A stretch of DNA of 40,746 bases from assembly GCF_001700515.1 (NCBI RefSeq), contig NZ_MAUD01000074.1, forward strand, positions 1 through 40,746, written 5' to 3'. A model generated the notes under the pieces. That model was given only the letters and a program-made list of their open reading frames with translations, searched no databases and was not told where the DNA came from. Every line of letters starts with the position of its first letter. Positions within the stretch are counted from its first letter, which is position 1. The translations under genes and the position numbers were made by a program. This document shows, piece by piece, positions 23,830-31,465 of the stretch. The DNA comes from Streptomyces lushanensis (lineage in GTDB: Bacteria > Actinomycetota > Actinomycetes > Streptomycetales > Streptomycetaceae).

Positions 23830-25950
23830 CTACGCGGGTCGCATCAGTACCGTCATACTGCGGCCGATCATGGTGATCCGGTCGCCTCCGTCGACCTTCT
23901 CGCCCTGTCCCGGAGCCACGCCCTCCGGGCGCGCCGTGTCCACCATGATCTGCCAGTGCCTGCCGTGGTTCAGCGGCACCACGAACTCCAGCTTGTCGGC
24001 GCTCGCGTTGAACATCAGCAGGAACGAGTCGTCCGAGATCCGCTCGCCGCGCGGTCCCGGCTCCGAGATGGCGTTGCCGTTCAGGAAGACCGTCATGGCC
24101 TGCGCGTGCGCGGCCGTCCAGTCCTGCTGCTTCATCTCATCACCCTCAGGGGTGAACCACGAGATGTCCGACAGATCGTCGTGCGTGCCCTCCACCGGCC
24201 GTCCGTGGAAGAAGCGCCGGCGCCGGAAGACCGGATGGTCGCGGCGCAGCCACACCATCGCCCGGGTGAACTCCAGCATGCCGGTGTCGGTCTCCGCGCC
24301 CGGCTCCGGCCACCGGACCCAGGAGACCTCGTTGTCCTGGCAGTACGCGTTGTTGTTGCCGCTCTGCGTACGGGCGAACTCGTCGCCGTGACTGAGCATC
24401 GGGACGCCCTGGGAGAGCATCAGCGTGGCGATGAAGTTGCGCATCTGACGGTCGCGCAGCTCGATGATCGCGGGATCGTCGGTCTCGCCCTCCACTCCGC
24501 AGTTCCAGGACCGGTTGTGACTCTCGCCGTCCCGGTTGGACTCGCCGTTGGCCTCGTTGTGCTTCTCGTTGTACGAGACGAGATCGCGCAGCGTGAAGCC
24601 GTCGTGGCAGGTGGTGAAGTTGATGGAGGCCAGCGGCCGGCGGCCGTCGTCCTGGTAGAGATCGGACGAGCCGGTCAGCCGGGAGGCGAACTCCGCGAGC
24701 GTCCTCGGCTCGCCCCGCCACAGGTCCCGCACGGTGTCGCGGTACTTGCCGTTCCACTCCGTCCACAGCGGCGGGAAGTTGCCGACCTGATAACCGCCCT
24801 CGCCCACGTCCCAGGGCTCGGCGATCAGCTTCACCTGGCTGACCACCGGGTCCTGCTGCACCAGATCGAAGAACGACGACAGCCGGTCGACCTCGTGGAA
24901 CTGACGGGCCAGCGTCGCCGCGAGATCGAAGCGGAAGCCGTCCACATGCATCTCGGTCACCCAGTACCGCAGCGAGTCCATGATCAGCTGGAGGACATGC
25001 GGACTGCGCATCAGCAGCGAGTTCCCGGTGCCCGTGGTGTCCGTGTAGTACCGGGGATTCTCGGCGAGCCGGTAGTACTGGGCGTTGTCGAGCCCCCGGA
25101 AGGAGAGCGTCGGACCGAGGTGGTTGCCCTCCGCCGTGTGGTTGTAGACGACATCGAGGATGACCTCGATCCCGGCCCGGTGCAGTGCCCGTACGGCCTG
25201 TTTGAACTCCAGGACCTGCTCGCCGCGGTCGCCCCACGAGGCATAGGCGTTGTGCGGGGCGAAGAAGCCGATCGTGTTGTAACCCCAGTAGTTGCCGAGG
25301 CCCGAGTCCACCAGCCGGTGGTCGTTGACGAACTGGTGTACGGGCATCAGCTCCAGCGCGGTGACGCCGAGCTCCGTGAGGTGCTCGATCACCGCCGGAT
25401 GGGCGAGTCCCGCGTAGGTGCCGCGCAGCTCGTCGGGCAGCTCCGGATGGAGCATGGTCAGACCCTTCACATGGGCCTCGTAGAGCACCGTGCGGTGGTA
25501 GTCCGTACGCGGCAGCCGGTCGTCGCCCCAGTCGAAGTACGGATTGACGACGACGGAGGTCATCGTGTGCGGTGCCGAGTCCATGTCATTGCGCGAGTCC
25601 GGCTTGCCGAAGTGGTAGCCGTACACCGACTCGCCCCACTCGACACTCCCGCTGATCGCACGGGCGTACGGATCGAGCAGGAGCTTGGCGGAGTTGCAGC
25701 GGTGCCCGCGCTCGGGCTCGTACGGCCCATGGACCCGGAAGCCATAGCGCTGACCCGGCATGATGCCGGGCAGATAGGCATGCCGTACGAAGGCGTCCGT
25801 CTCGCGCAGCTCCACCGCCGTTTCTGAACCGTTGTCGTGCAGCAGGCACAACTCGATTCTGTGGGCGGCCTCTGAGTAGACCGCGAAGTTGGTGCCGGCG
25901 CCGTCGTACGTGGCGCCGAGGGGATACGTCTGTCCCGGCCAGACCTGCAT
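23830..25950 (-). CDS. glgX: Glycogen debranching enzyme GlgX/TreX
   Basis: The product has 706 residues from an ATG at 25950 with GGAAGAG upstream. It hydrolyses alpha-1,6 branches of glycogen or limit dextrin, supplying linear chains to TreY. The order is an N-terminal CBM48-like sandwich (YPLGATYDGAGTNFAVYS), a GH13 barrel with DVVYNHTAEG (266-275), D342 (DGFRFDLAATL, nucleophile), E378 (IAEPWD, acid/base) and D450 (CHDGFTLRD), then a C-terminal beta domain. The length matches TreX/GlgX. It is the first gene of a glgX-treY unit, so the TreX name is equally apt. Confidence 0.95.
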   Translation of the reverse strand: MQVWPGQTYPLGATYDGAGTNFAVYSEAAHRIELCLLHDNGSETAVELRETDAFVRHAYLPGIMPGQRYGFRVHGPYEPERGHRCNSAKLLLDPYARAISGSVEWGESVYGYHFGKPDSRNDMDSAPHTMTSVVVNPYFDWGDDRLPRTDYHRTVLYEAHVKGLTMLHPELPDELRGTYAGLAHPAVIEHLTELGVTALELMPVHQFVNDHRLVDSGLGNYWGYNTIGFFAPHNAYASWGDRGEQVLEFKQAVRALHRAGIEVILDVVYNHTAEGNHLGPTLSFRGLDNAQYYRLAENPRYYTDTTGTGNSLLMRSPHVLQLIMDSLRYWVTEMHVDGFRFDLAATLARQFHEVDRLSSFFDLVQQDPVVSQVKLIAEPWDVGEGGYQVGNFPPLWTEWNGKYRDTVRDLWRGEPRTLAEFASRLTGSSDLYQDDGRRPLASINFTTCHDGFTLRDLVSYNEKHNEANGESNRDGESHNRSWNCGVEGETDDPAIIELRDRQMRNFIATLMLSQGVPMLSHGDEFARTQSGNNNAYCQDNEVSWVRWPEPGAETDTGMLEFTRAMVWLRRDHPVFRRRRFFHGRPVEGTHDDLSDISWFTPEGDEMKQQDWTAAHAQAMTVFLNGNAISEPGPRGERISDDSFLLMFNASADKLEFVVPLNHGRHWQIMVDTARPEGVAPGQGEKVDGGDRITMIGRSMTVLMRPA

Positions 25951-26325
25951 AGATAGGACTCTTCCACTTCTGATCCGGGTGCTGCGGGGCCTTGCGCCAG
26001 ATCTTCCCCGAAAGAAGCCCCTCGACCTAGGAACTCGGTGGGTTCTTGCCGCTGGGTCAGGCCGGGGTCAACTTCACGTTTCCGGCCGTCGCCCGGGACC
26101 GGCCGTCGTCCCAGCGGCCCCGCGAGGGCCATGACGTCCCGTCGGACCTGGGCACGCAACGGCTCCAACCACTATGAATCAGCTCACTTGTGCCGAAGTC
26201 GGCGCCGGGAACGAGCCTCACGAATAAGGGAGTTGAGAAAGGAGCCTGTGCATCGGGCTGCACCGCCTCCGGTCGGCGGAGTACCCTTCCTTGATCGTTG
26301 AAGGGGGAGAAAAGGCGGTGCGCGG
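25951..26325. other. Divergent intergenic region, glgX to SAV2148-family gene
   Basis: These 375 bases lie between the start of glgX (minus) and the HEPN-family gene (plus). I see no full gene. On the plus strand there are two very short frames (26174-26227 and 26248-26301). GGGAAC (26207-26212) with GTT 19 bases on loosely resembles an ECF-sigma pair, too weak to call. On the minus strand a TTGACC (26073-26068) is a possible -35 for glgX without a good -10. Confidence 0.5.
26248..26301 (+). CDS. Possible 17-residue leader peptide before the SAV2148-family gene
   Basis: GTG at 26248 is preceded by AAAGGAG, but only three bases separate them. The peptide starts MHRAAPPPVGGV and ends before TGA at 26301, 24 bases from the next start. 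A hairpin (CTCCG/CGGAG, loop of five) lies inside it. Proline codons cluster at the start. It may be a translated leader or chance. Confidence 0.25.
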   Translation: MHRAAPPPVGGVPFLDR

Positions 26326-27558
26326 GTGAGCTCGGGAGGGCTGGAGCTGCCCCCCGGTGACGCAGGTCACGCGGGGGACTCCGGCGACATCCCGCCCGGA
26401 GCGGTCTCCCTCGCGCGGCCGATGGAGATCGGGGCGGAGCTGGAATGGGGGCCTGACGCCTGGAGCGAGGTCCGTACGCGCGCCCAGCGGGCGGGACGTG
26501 CGTATATCTGGCTGAATCTGGTGGAGCAGCGGCTGCGCGCGGTGGTCGCGGCGGTGCTGCGGCCCATCTACGAGCCGGTCCACGGCGAGGAGTGGGTGGT
26601 CGCCGCGGCAGGGCCCGCGGGACAGGAGTGGGTGCAGCGCGCCGTCGCCGTACGGGAGGTCTCGCGGCGCAAGGGCTATCTGCTCGATCCGGCCGACGAC
26701 AATGTCCTGAGCTTTCTCACGCTGCCGCAGCTCCGTGAGCTGATGGTGCAGCACTGGCCGGGATTCGAACCGTATTTCGACGACCGCAGGGATGTGGAGC
26801 TGGCGCTCGACGAGCTGGAGGTCGCGCGGAATGTCGTGTCCCGCAATCGCGCGCTCTCCGAGACGGTCCTCGCCCAGGCGGAGCGGGCCTCGGCCCGGCT
26901 GCTGGAGATCCTCGGCGGCGGCAGCGGAGTGCCGTCGGCGGCCCGGCTGCGGGTCGACGCCATGGAGGATCTGGTCGGCGACCGGTACGCGGACGTGGTC
27001 TCCGTCCATCCCGACCGGGTCCGGCTGCAACGGCAGATCCCGGCGGAGGATCTCTTCGGAGGCGCCCGGCGTGTCGACGCCATCGGGATCGGACTGAACC
27101 TGCTCGTCCAGAACTTCTCCGGGCGCCGGCTGATCCGGCTCGCCGAGTCGGGCTGCCGGATACGGCTGGTGTTCCTCAACCCGGCGAGCAGCGCTGTCAA
27201 ACGGCGGGAGCGCGAGCTCGGGCTCAAGAAGGGCGAACTGAGCCGTTCGGTGGAGATGAACATCCTTCACATGCGCCGGGTGCGCTCCCGGCTGCGCGAT
27301 CCGGGCGCCTTCGAGATCCACGTCTTCGACGAGACACCGCGCTTCACCGCGTATCTGGTCGACGGCGACGGCGCCGACGGGCTCGCCGTGGTGCAGTCGT
27401 ATCTGCGGCGGGCACGCGGGATGGAGGCGCCGGTCCTGGTGCTGCGGGGCGGCGGACGTGAGGTCGTCCGTTCGGGACAGGAGACGGAGCACGGTCTCTT
27501 CCAGACCTACCGCGAGGAGTTCGAGTCGGTCTGGACGGACTCCCGTCCGGTCTCCTGA
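26326..27558 (+). CDS. SAV2148-family HEPN protein with DUF5919-like C-terminus
   Basis: The product has 410 residues from a GTG at 26326; AAAAGG lies ten bases upstream. I recognise the streptomycete SAV2148 family. The front half (about 40-190) is helical and HEPN-like: WSEVRTRAQRAGRAYIWLNLVEQ opens it, and LDELEVARNVVSRNRALSE (about 161-179) corresponds to the HEPN active-site helix. In many HEPN RNases this helix reads R-N-x3-H; here the His position is Arg173, so RNase activity is doubtful unless another residue serves. The C-terminal part (about 225-405) has GLNLLVQNFSGRRL and RIRLVFLNPASSAVKRRE, as in the PLD-like DUF5919 domain. No toxin or antitoxin partner is adjacent. Function unknown. 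Confidence 0.75.
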   Translation: MSSGGLELPPGDAGHAGDSGDIPPGAVSLARPMEIGAELEWGPDAWSEVRTRAQRAGRAYIWLNLVEQRLRAVVAAVLRPIYEPVHGEEWVVAAAGPAGQEWVQRAVAVREVSRRKGYLLDPADDNVLSFLTLPQLRELMVQHWPGFEPYFDDRRDVELALDELEVARNVVSRNRALSETVLAQAERASARLLEILGGGSGVPSAARLRVDAMEDLVGDRYADVVSVHPDRVRLQRQIPAEDLFGGARRVDAIGIGLNLLVQNFSGRRLIRLAESGCRIRLVFLNPASSAVKRRERELGLKKGELSRSVEMNILHMRRVRSRLRDPGAFEIHVFDETPRFTAYLVDGDGADGLAVVQSYLRRARGMEAPVLVLRGGGREVVRSGQETEHGLFQTYREEFESVWTDSRPVS

Positions 27559-27612
27559 GCCCGCGTGCGACCGGCGGGTCCGGCCGGCCGGGCCCGACCG
27601 GTGGTCCGGGCG

Positions 27613-27635
27613 TTGTCAGTGGCGCGTGGCAGGGT
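27613..27635 (+). promoter_or_regulatory. RecA-NDp (PafBC-type) DNA-damage promoter
   Basis: TTGTCAGTG (27613-27621), eight bases, then CAGGGT (27630-27635) fits the actinobacterial RecA/LexA-independent damage promoter TTGTCRGTG-N8-TAnnnT, with one mismatch in the -10 box. This motif is used by PafBC. It would give a leader of about 55 bases to the exonuclease gene. Confidence 0.75.
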
Positions 27636-27696
27636 GAATGTCCGGCGGGGGAGCACCAACGGGGGCAGCGCCACCGCACCATGAGGGAGGGCCATG

Positions 27697-28449
27697 ATGA
27701 CTTGGCACGGGGAACGGCCGGCCGAGAGCTGGGCGATGAGCTGGCTCGGCGGGCCGCTGGTGGCCTTCGATCTGGAGACCACCGGCACGGACGTGGAGAG
27801 CGACCGGATCGTCACGGCGGCGCTCGTACGGCTGGAGGCGGACGGGGCGGTCTCGCGGGAACGGGCCTGGCTCATCGATCCGGGCGTGGCCGTGCCCGAG
27901 CAGGCGTCGGCGATCCACGGCATCTCGACGGACCACGCGCGTCGGCACGGACTGCCGGCCGCCGCGGCGATCGAGGAGATCGCCGAGGCCGTCGCCGAGG
28001 TGCTGCGTTCGGGCACGCCCCTGGTGGTGATGAACGCGCGGTACGACCTGTCGTTGCTGGACCGTGAGTGCGGGCGGTACGGGGCGGAGTCGGTCAGCGA
28101 GCGGCTGGGCGAGGCACCGTCACCGGTCATCGACCCGCTGGTGATAGACAAGCACGTCGACAAGTACCGGAAGGGCAAGCGGGCCCTTCAGGCGCTCTGC
28201 GCGCACTACGGGGTGCCGCTCGAGGACGCCCACGACGCGAGGGCGGACGCGCTGGCCGCGGCCCGGGTGGTGCGGCGCATGGGCGAGCGGCACCAGCCTG
28301 TCGGGCTGCTGCCACCGGCCGAGCTGCACGACCTTCAAGTCGGCGCGGCGGCCGAGCAGTCGGCCTCCTTGCAGGCCTATCTGCGGCGCACCGCGAATCC
28401 GGCGGCGGTGGTCGAGCAGGCCTGGCCGGTCATTCCGCGGAGCCGGTGA
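27697..28449 (+). CDS. DEDDh 3'-5' exonuclease (DnaQ epsilon-like)
   Basis: The product has 250 residues. Of two adjacent ATGs, the second at 27697 is chosen because GGGAGG then lies six bases away; 27694 is the alternative. The exonuclease residues are all present: D25 and E27 (AFDLETTGT), D117 (MNARYDLSLLD), and H179 with D184 (AHDARADALAA). Thus it is the DEDDh type, as in DNA polymerase III epsilon. It has 3'-5' single-strand exonuclease chemistry with two metals, for proofreading or repair. The C-terminal 60 residues (after RRMGERH) are an extra helical tail ending AWPVIPRSR. The damage-type promoter upstream suggests a role in DNA repair (inference). Confidence 0.92.
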   Translation: MTWHGERPAESWAMSWLGGPLVAFDLETTGTDVESDRIVTAALVRLEADGAVSRERAWLIDPGVAVPEQASAIHGISTDHARRHGLPAAAAIEEIAEAVAEVLRSGTPLVVMNARYDLSLLDRECGRYGAESVSERLGEAPSPVIDPLVIDKHVDKYRKGKRALQALCAHYGVPLEDAHDARADALAAARVVRRMGERHQPVGLLPPAELHDLQVGAAAEQSASLQAYLRRTANPAAVVEQAWPVIPRSR

Positions 28450-28452
28450 CCC

Positions 28453-28547
28453 AGGGTCTTTCGTTCGGATCCGGCCGGACCGACGACAACGCCGCGAGGC
28501 GCGGTGCCGTGGCACGCGGGCCCGGCAAGATCCGAACGAGAGGCCCT
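28453..28547. repeat. MITE-like inverted repeat between convergent genes
   Basis: The left end (28453-28471, AGGGTCTTTCGTTCGGATC) pairs with the right end (28529-28547, GATCCGAACGAGAGGCCCT) over 19 positions, two of them G-U wobble pairs. The 57-base middle has further short GC hairpins (GGTGCCGTGGCAC). The end sequence reminds me of a repeated streptomycete terminal inverted repeat. There is no transposase, and no target duplication is clear. It may serve as a terminator for both genes. Confidence 0.55.
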
Positions 28548-28644
28548 CGGCCCCCGGGCCCTGCCGGGCCGGCCTTCGCGGGTCCGGCGGACCGGTCGGA
28601 CAGGACCGGGGCGGAGCACCGGCGGCGGGTGTCCCGGCGGTCCG

Positions 28645-29523
28645 TCAGAACGGGTGCCAGCGGACCTCGGGGTCGTTGTCGCGCAGGGAGGCGACTCTGC
28701 GGCGGAACTCCGCGAGGGCCTTGGGGTTGGTCGGGGCGTGCTGGGCCACCCAGGCGCAGCTCGCCGTCTCGCGGGCGCCGCGCAGGACCGGACAGCCGGG
28801 CCAGTCGCGGACGTCCCAGCCGTAGACGGCGGTGAAGGTGTCGTACGCCTCGGCGGACAGGCCGTAGCGGTCGCGGGAGAGGGCCATCACCACCAGATCG
28901 TGTTCCCGGAGGTCCGAGGAGAAGGTCTCCAGATCGACCAGGACCGGTCCTTGCGGGCCCACATGGACATTGCGCGGCAGCGCGTCGCCGTGGACCGGGC
29001 CCGGTGGCAGTTCCGGCGTGAGCGTGGTCCCGGCCTCGGCGAAGCCGTCCCGGCGCTCACGGAGATAGCCGGCGTCGGCCGGGTCGATCGCGTCGCCCGC
29101 GATCCGCAGCCAGCGTTCGACTCCGCCGAGCAGATCCCGGCGGGGCAGCGCGAAGGGGGGAGCGGGCAGTGCGTGGACGAGCCGGAGCAGGGACGCCAGA
29201 TCGCCGGGGCCCGGGGGCCTCACGGCGGCGGGCAGCCGGTGCCAGACGGTCACCGGATGGCCGTCCACCGACCGGGGGCGCGGTTCCGCGGCGCGCACGG
29301 CCGGAATGCCGCACTCCGCGAGCCAGGACGCGATGGCGACTTCACGCCGTGCGCGCTCCAGCAGTTCGGGGTGGTCCTCGGCATCGCGTCCGACCTTGAC
29401 GATCAGCCCACCGGCCCCGAACACCGCGTTCTCCCCGAGGGAGAGCAGCTCAGCGGTGTCCGGCAGCCCCGTCGCGGCCAGGATCTCCCGCGCGCGTGCC
29501 TCGTGCATCGTTCGCCCACTCAT
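28645..29523 (-). CDS. Aminoglycoside phosphotransferase (APH)-fold kinase
   Basis: The product has 292 residues from the ATG at 29523, where GGAAG lies five bases upstream. Frames upstream of it run across the divergent promoter and are rejected. The N-lobe has LGENAVFGAGGLIVKVGRD with the ATP-binding Lys, and the C-lobe has VHGDALPRNVHV (catalytic HGD-x4-N) and VLVDLETFSSDLREHDLVVMAL (metal-binding Asp). This fold phosphorylates small molecules (aminoglycosides, choline, fructosamine, homoserine) in the cytosol. The sequence does not show the APH resistance subclasses clearly, so a housekeeping substrate is as likely as drug resistance. It is divergent from the ABC transporter, with 134 bases between. 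Confidence 0.87.
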   Translation of the reverse strand: MSGRTMHEARAREILAATGLPDTAELLSLGENAVFGAGGLIVKVGRDAEDHPELLERARREVAIASWLAECGIPAVRAAEPRPRSVDGHPVTVWHRLPAAVRPPGPGDLASLLRLVHALPAPPFALPRRDLLGGVERWLRIAGDAIDPADAGYLRERRDGFAEAGTTLTPELPPGPVHGDALPRNVHVGPQGPVLVDLETFSSDLREHDLVVMALSRDRYGLSAEAYDTFTAVYGWDVRDWPGCPVLRGARETASCAWVAQHAPTNPKALAEFRRRVASLRDNDPEVRWHPF

Positions 29524-29657
29524 CCGTACTTCCGGCCGATCGGTCCTGGCAAGTCTCGCATCCGTGCGGACCGCCTTGACGGGCGGAGACCCGCTCAGCA
29601 CGATGACAGGGACCGCCAGGGCTGTACCCCCACAAGCCGCCCGAAGGAGTCGAATCC

Positions 29658-30626
29658 GTGACATCGGCGACCGCGGTGGAGCGGTCACGCAAGGAACGGT
29701 CGGGCAGGAAACGGTCCGTTGGCGGGCGCCCGGCACGGCCGGGGCGGCCGGGCAGGCCACTGGATCACGGCGCCTGGTTCCTGGTGCTGCCCGCGCTGCT
29801 CCCGATCCTGGTGCTGAGCGTCGGACCGCTGCTCTACGGCGTCGCGCTCGCCTTCACCGACGCGCAGTCCGGCCGTACCGAGCCCACCGAGTGGATCGGC
29901 GCGCTCAACTTCCGGGATCTGCTGCACGACACCCTCTTCTGGGACTCCTTCGGGATCGGTCTGCTGTGGGCGCTCGGTGTGACCCTGCCGCAGTTCGTGC
30001 TCGCGCTCGGTCTCGCCCTGCTGCTCAACCAGAATCTCCGCTTCCGCTGGCCGGCCCGCGCCCTGGCGATCATTCCCTGGGCGATGCCCGAGGTGGTCGT
30101 CGGCATCATGTGGCGGCTCGTCTACAACGCCGACGCCGGAATCCTCAACGAGACCTTGCGGGATCTCGGCCTCGGCGAGGGGCGGGACTGGCTGACCGGG
30201 CTCGCCACCGCTCTGCCCGCGGTGATCGTCGTCGGTGTCTGGGCCGGTATGCCGCAGACGACGGTCGCGCTGCTGGCCGGTCTCCAGAACACCCCGCGCG
30301 AACTGCACGAGGCCGCGGCGCTGGACGGCGCCGGGGCCTGGCGCCGGTTCCGTACCGTCACCTGGCCCGCGCTCCGGCCGGTCGCGCTGGCCATCACGGC
30401 GCTCAATCTCATCTGGAACTTCAACTCCTTCGCGCTGGTCTACGTGCTGACCAACGGCGGACCGGGCGGACGCACCCGGCTGCCCATGCTCTTCGCGTAC
30501 GAGGAGGCCTTCCGCTACGGCCAGTTCGGCTATGCCGCCGCCATGGGGTGCGTGATGGTGGCCGTGATCGCGGTGATCCTCGCGCTCCAGCTCGTAGGGC
30601 GGCTCCGACAGGGAGGGGACGAGTGA
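29658..30626 (+). CDS. Sugar ABC transporter permease (MalF-type)
   Basis: The product has 322 residues from a GTG at 29658 with AAGGAG nine bases upstream. A basic, Arg/Gly-rich cytosolic N-terminus (1-35) is followed by six membrane helices. The EAA loop that docks the ATPase reads EAAALDGAGAWRRFRTVTWP. It is an inner-membrane subunit of a CUT1 carbohydrate importer together with the next two genes. The second permease overlaps its stop by one base (TGATG). No ATPase gene follows. Substrate unknown. Confidence 0.93.
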   Translation: MTSATAVERSRKERSGRKRSVGGRPARPGRPGRPLDHGAWFLVLPALLPILVLSVGPLLYGVALAFTDAQSGRTEPTEWIGALNFRDLLHDTLFWDSFGIGLLWALGVTLPQFVLALGLALLLNQNLRFRWPARALAIIPWAMPEVVVGIMWRLVYNADAGILNETLRDLGLGEGRDWLTGLATALPAVIVVGVWAGMPQTTVALLAGLQNTPRELHEAAALDGAGAWRRFRTVTWPALRPVALAITALNLIWNFNSFALVYVLTNGGPGGRTRLPMLFAYEEAFRYGQFGYAAAMGCVMVAVIAVILALQLVGRLRQGGDE

Positions 30627-31465
30627 TGAGTCCGCGTACCGGCGGATCCGCGCGCGCCGGACAGTATCTCGCGCTCGTGTGCTATCTCGCCTTTCTCGCG
30701 CTGCCGTTCCTGTGGCTGCTCTCCATCGCCTTCAAACCCGCCAGGGAGCTGGGCAGTCTCCACCCCACCTGGATCCCGCGCGACCCGACGCTGGGCAACT
30801 TCCGCCAGGCCTTCGAGGAACAGCCGCTGCTGCGGGCGGCGGGCAACAGTCTGACCGCCGCCGTGGCCGCGGCCCTGGTCGCCGTGGTCCTCGCGACCCC
30901 CATGGCCTATGTGATGGCCCGCCGACGCGGAAGACTCGCGGCGGCGGCGACGGGCTGGGTGGTGATCAGCCAGGCGTTCCCGTTCGTCCTGGTGATCATT
31001 CCGCTCTTCCTGGTGCTCAGGAATCTGCGTCTGGTCAACTCGCTGACCGGGCTGATCATGGTGTACGCCGTATGGGCCCTGCCGTTCGCGCTCTGGATGC
31101 TCAGCGGCTATGTCCGGGCCCTGCCCGTCGAGTTGGAGGAGGCGGCGGCCGTGGACGGCGCGGGCAGGCTCCGTACGCTCGTCTCGGTCACCGGACCGCT
31201 GCTGGCTCCCGGCATCGTGGCCACGGCGCTCTTCGCCTTCGTCACCGCGTGGAACGAGTTCTTCTTCGCGCTCGTCCTGCTCAAGTCCCCGGAGAAACAG
31301 ACGCTGCCGGTGGTCCTCACCCACTTTCTGGGAGCGGAGGGCGTGGCCGATCTGGGGCCGCTGGCCGCCGCGGCGTTTCTCGCGACACTGCCCTCGCTCG
31401 TGATCTTCGCGGTCATCCAGCGGCGGATCACGGGCGGGATGCTCGCCGGGGCGGTGAAGAGCTGA
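30626..31465 (+). CDS. Sugar ABC transporter permease (MalG-type)
   Basis: The product has 279 residues starting at the ATG of TGATG overlapping the previous stop. It has six membrane helices, an N-terminal part typical of MalG (FLWLLSIAFKPARELGS, PTLGNFRQAF) and the EAA loop EEAAAVDGAGRLRTLVSVTGP. The ending RRITGGMLAGAVKS is the usual MalG C-terminus. It forms the permease pair with the MalF-type subunit in the cytoplasmic membrane. The binding-protein gene overlaps its stop by one base, so all three are translationally coupled. Confidence 0.93.
   Translation: MSPRTGGSARAGQYLALVCYLAFLALPFLWLLSIAFKPARELGSLHPTWIPRDPTLGNFRQAFEEQPLLRAAGNSLTAAVAAALVAVVLATPMAYVMARRRGRLAAAATGWVVISQAFPFVLVIIPLFLVLRNLRLVNSLTGLIMVYAVWALPFALWMLSGYVRALPVELEEAAAVDGAGRLRTLVSVTGPLLAPGIVATALFAFVTAWNEFFFALVLLKSPEKQTLPVVLTHFLGAEGVADLGPLAAAAFLATLPSLVIFAVIQRRITGGMLAGAVKS

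Noticed and set aside
26174..26227. A 17-codon frame starting ATG with cysteine (MNQLTCAEV)
   Set aside because: No ribosome site and no sign of conservation visible.
26207..26234. GGGAAC-N19-GTT as a SigR/SigE promoter
   Set aside because: The hexamer and spacing differ from the SigR consensus, and the match is short enough to be chance.
28645..29523. Aminoglycoside resistance gene
   Set aside because: The APH fold is clear but no subclass-specific motif is; the substrate may be a normal metabolite.
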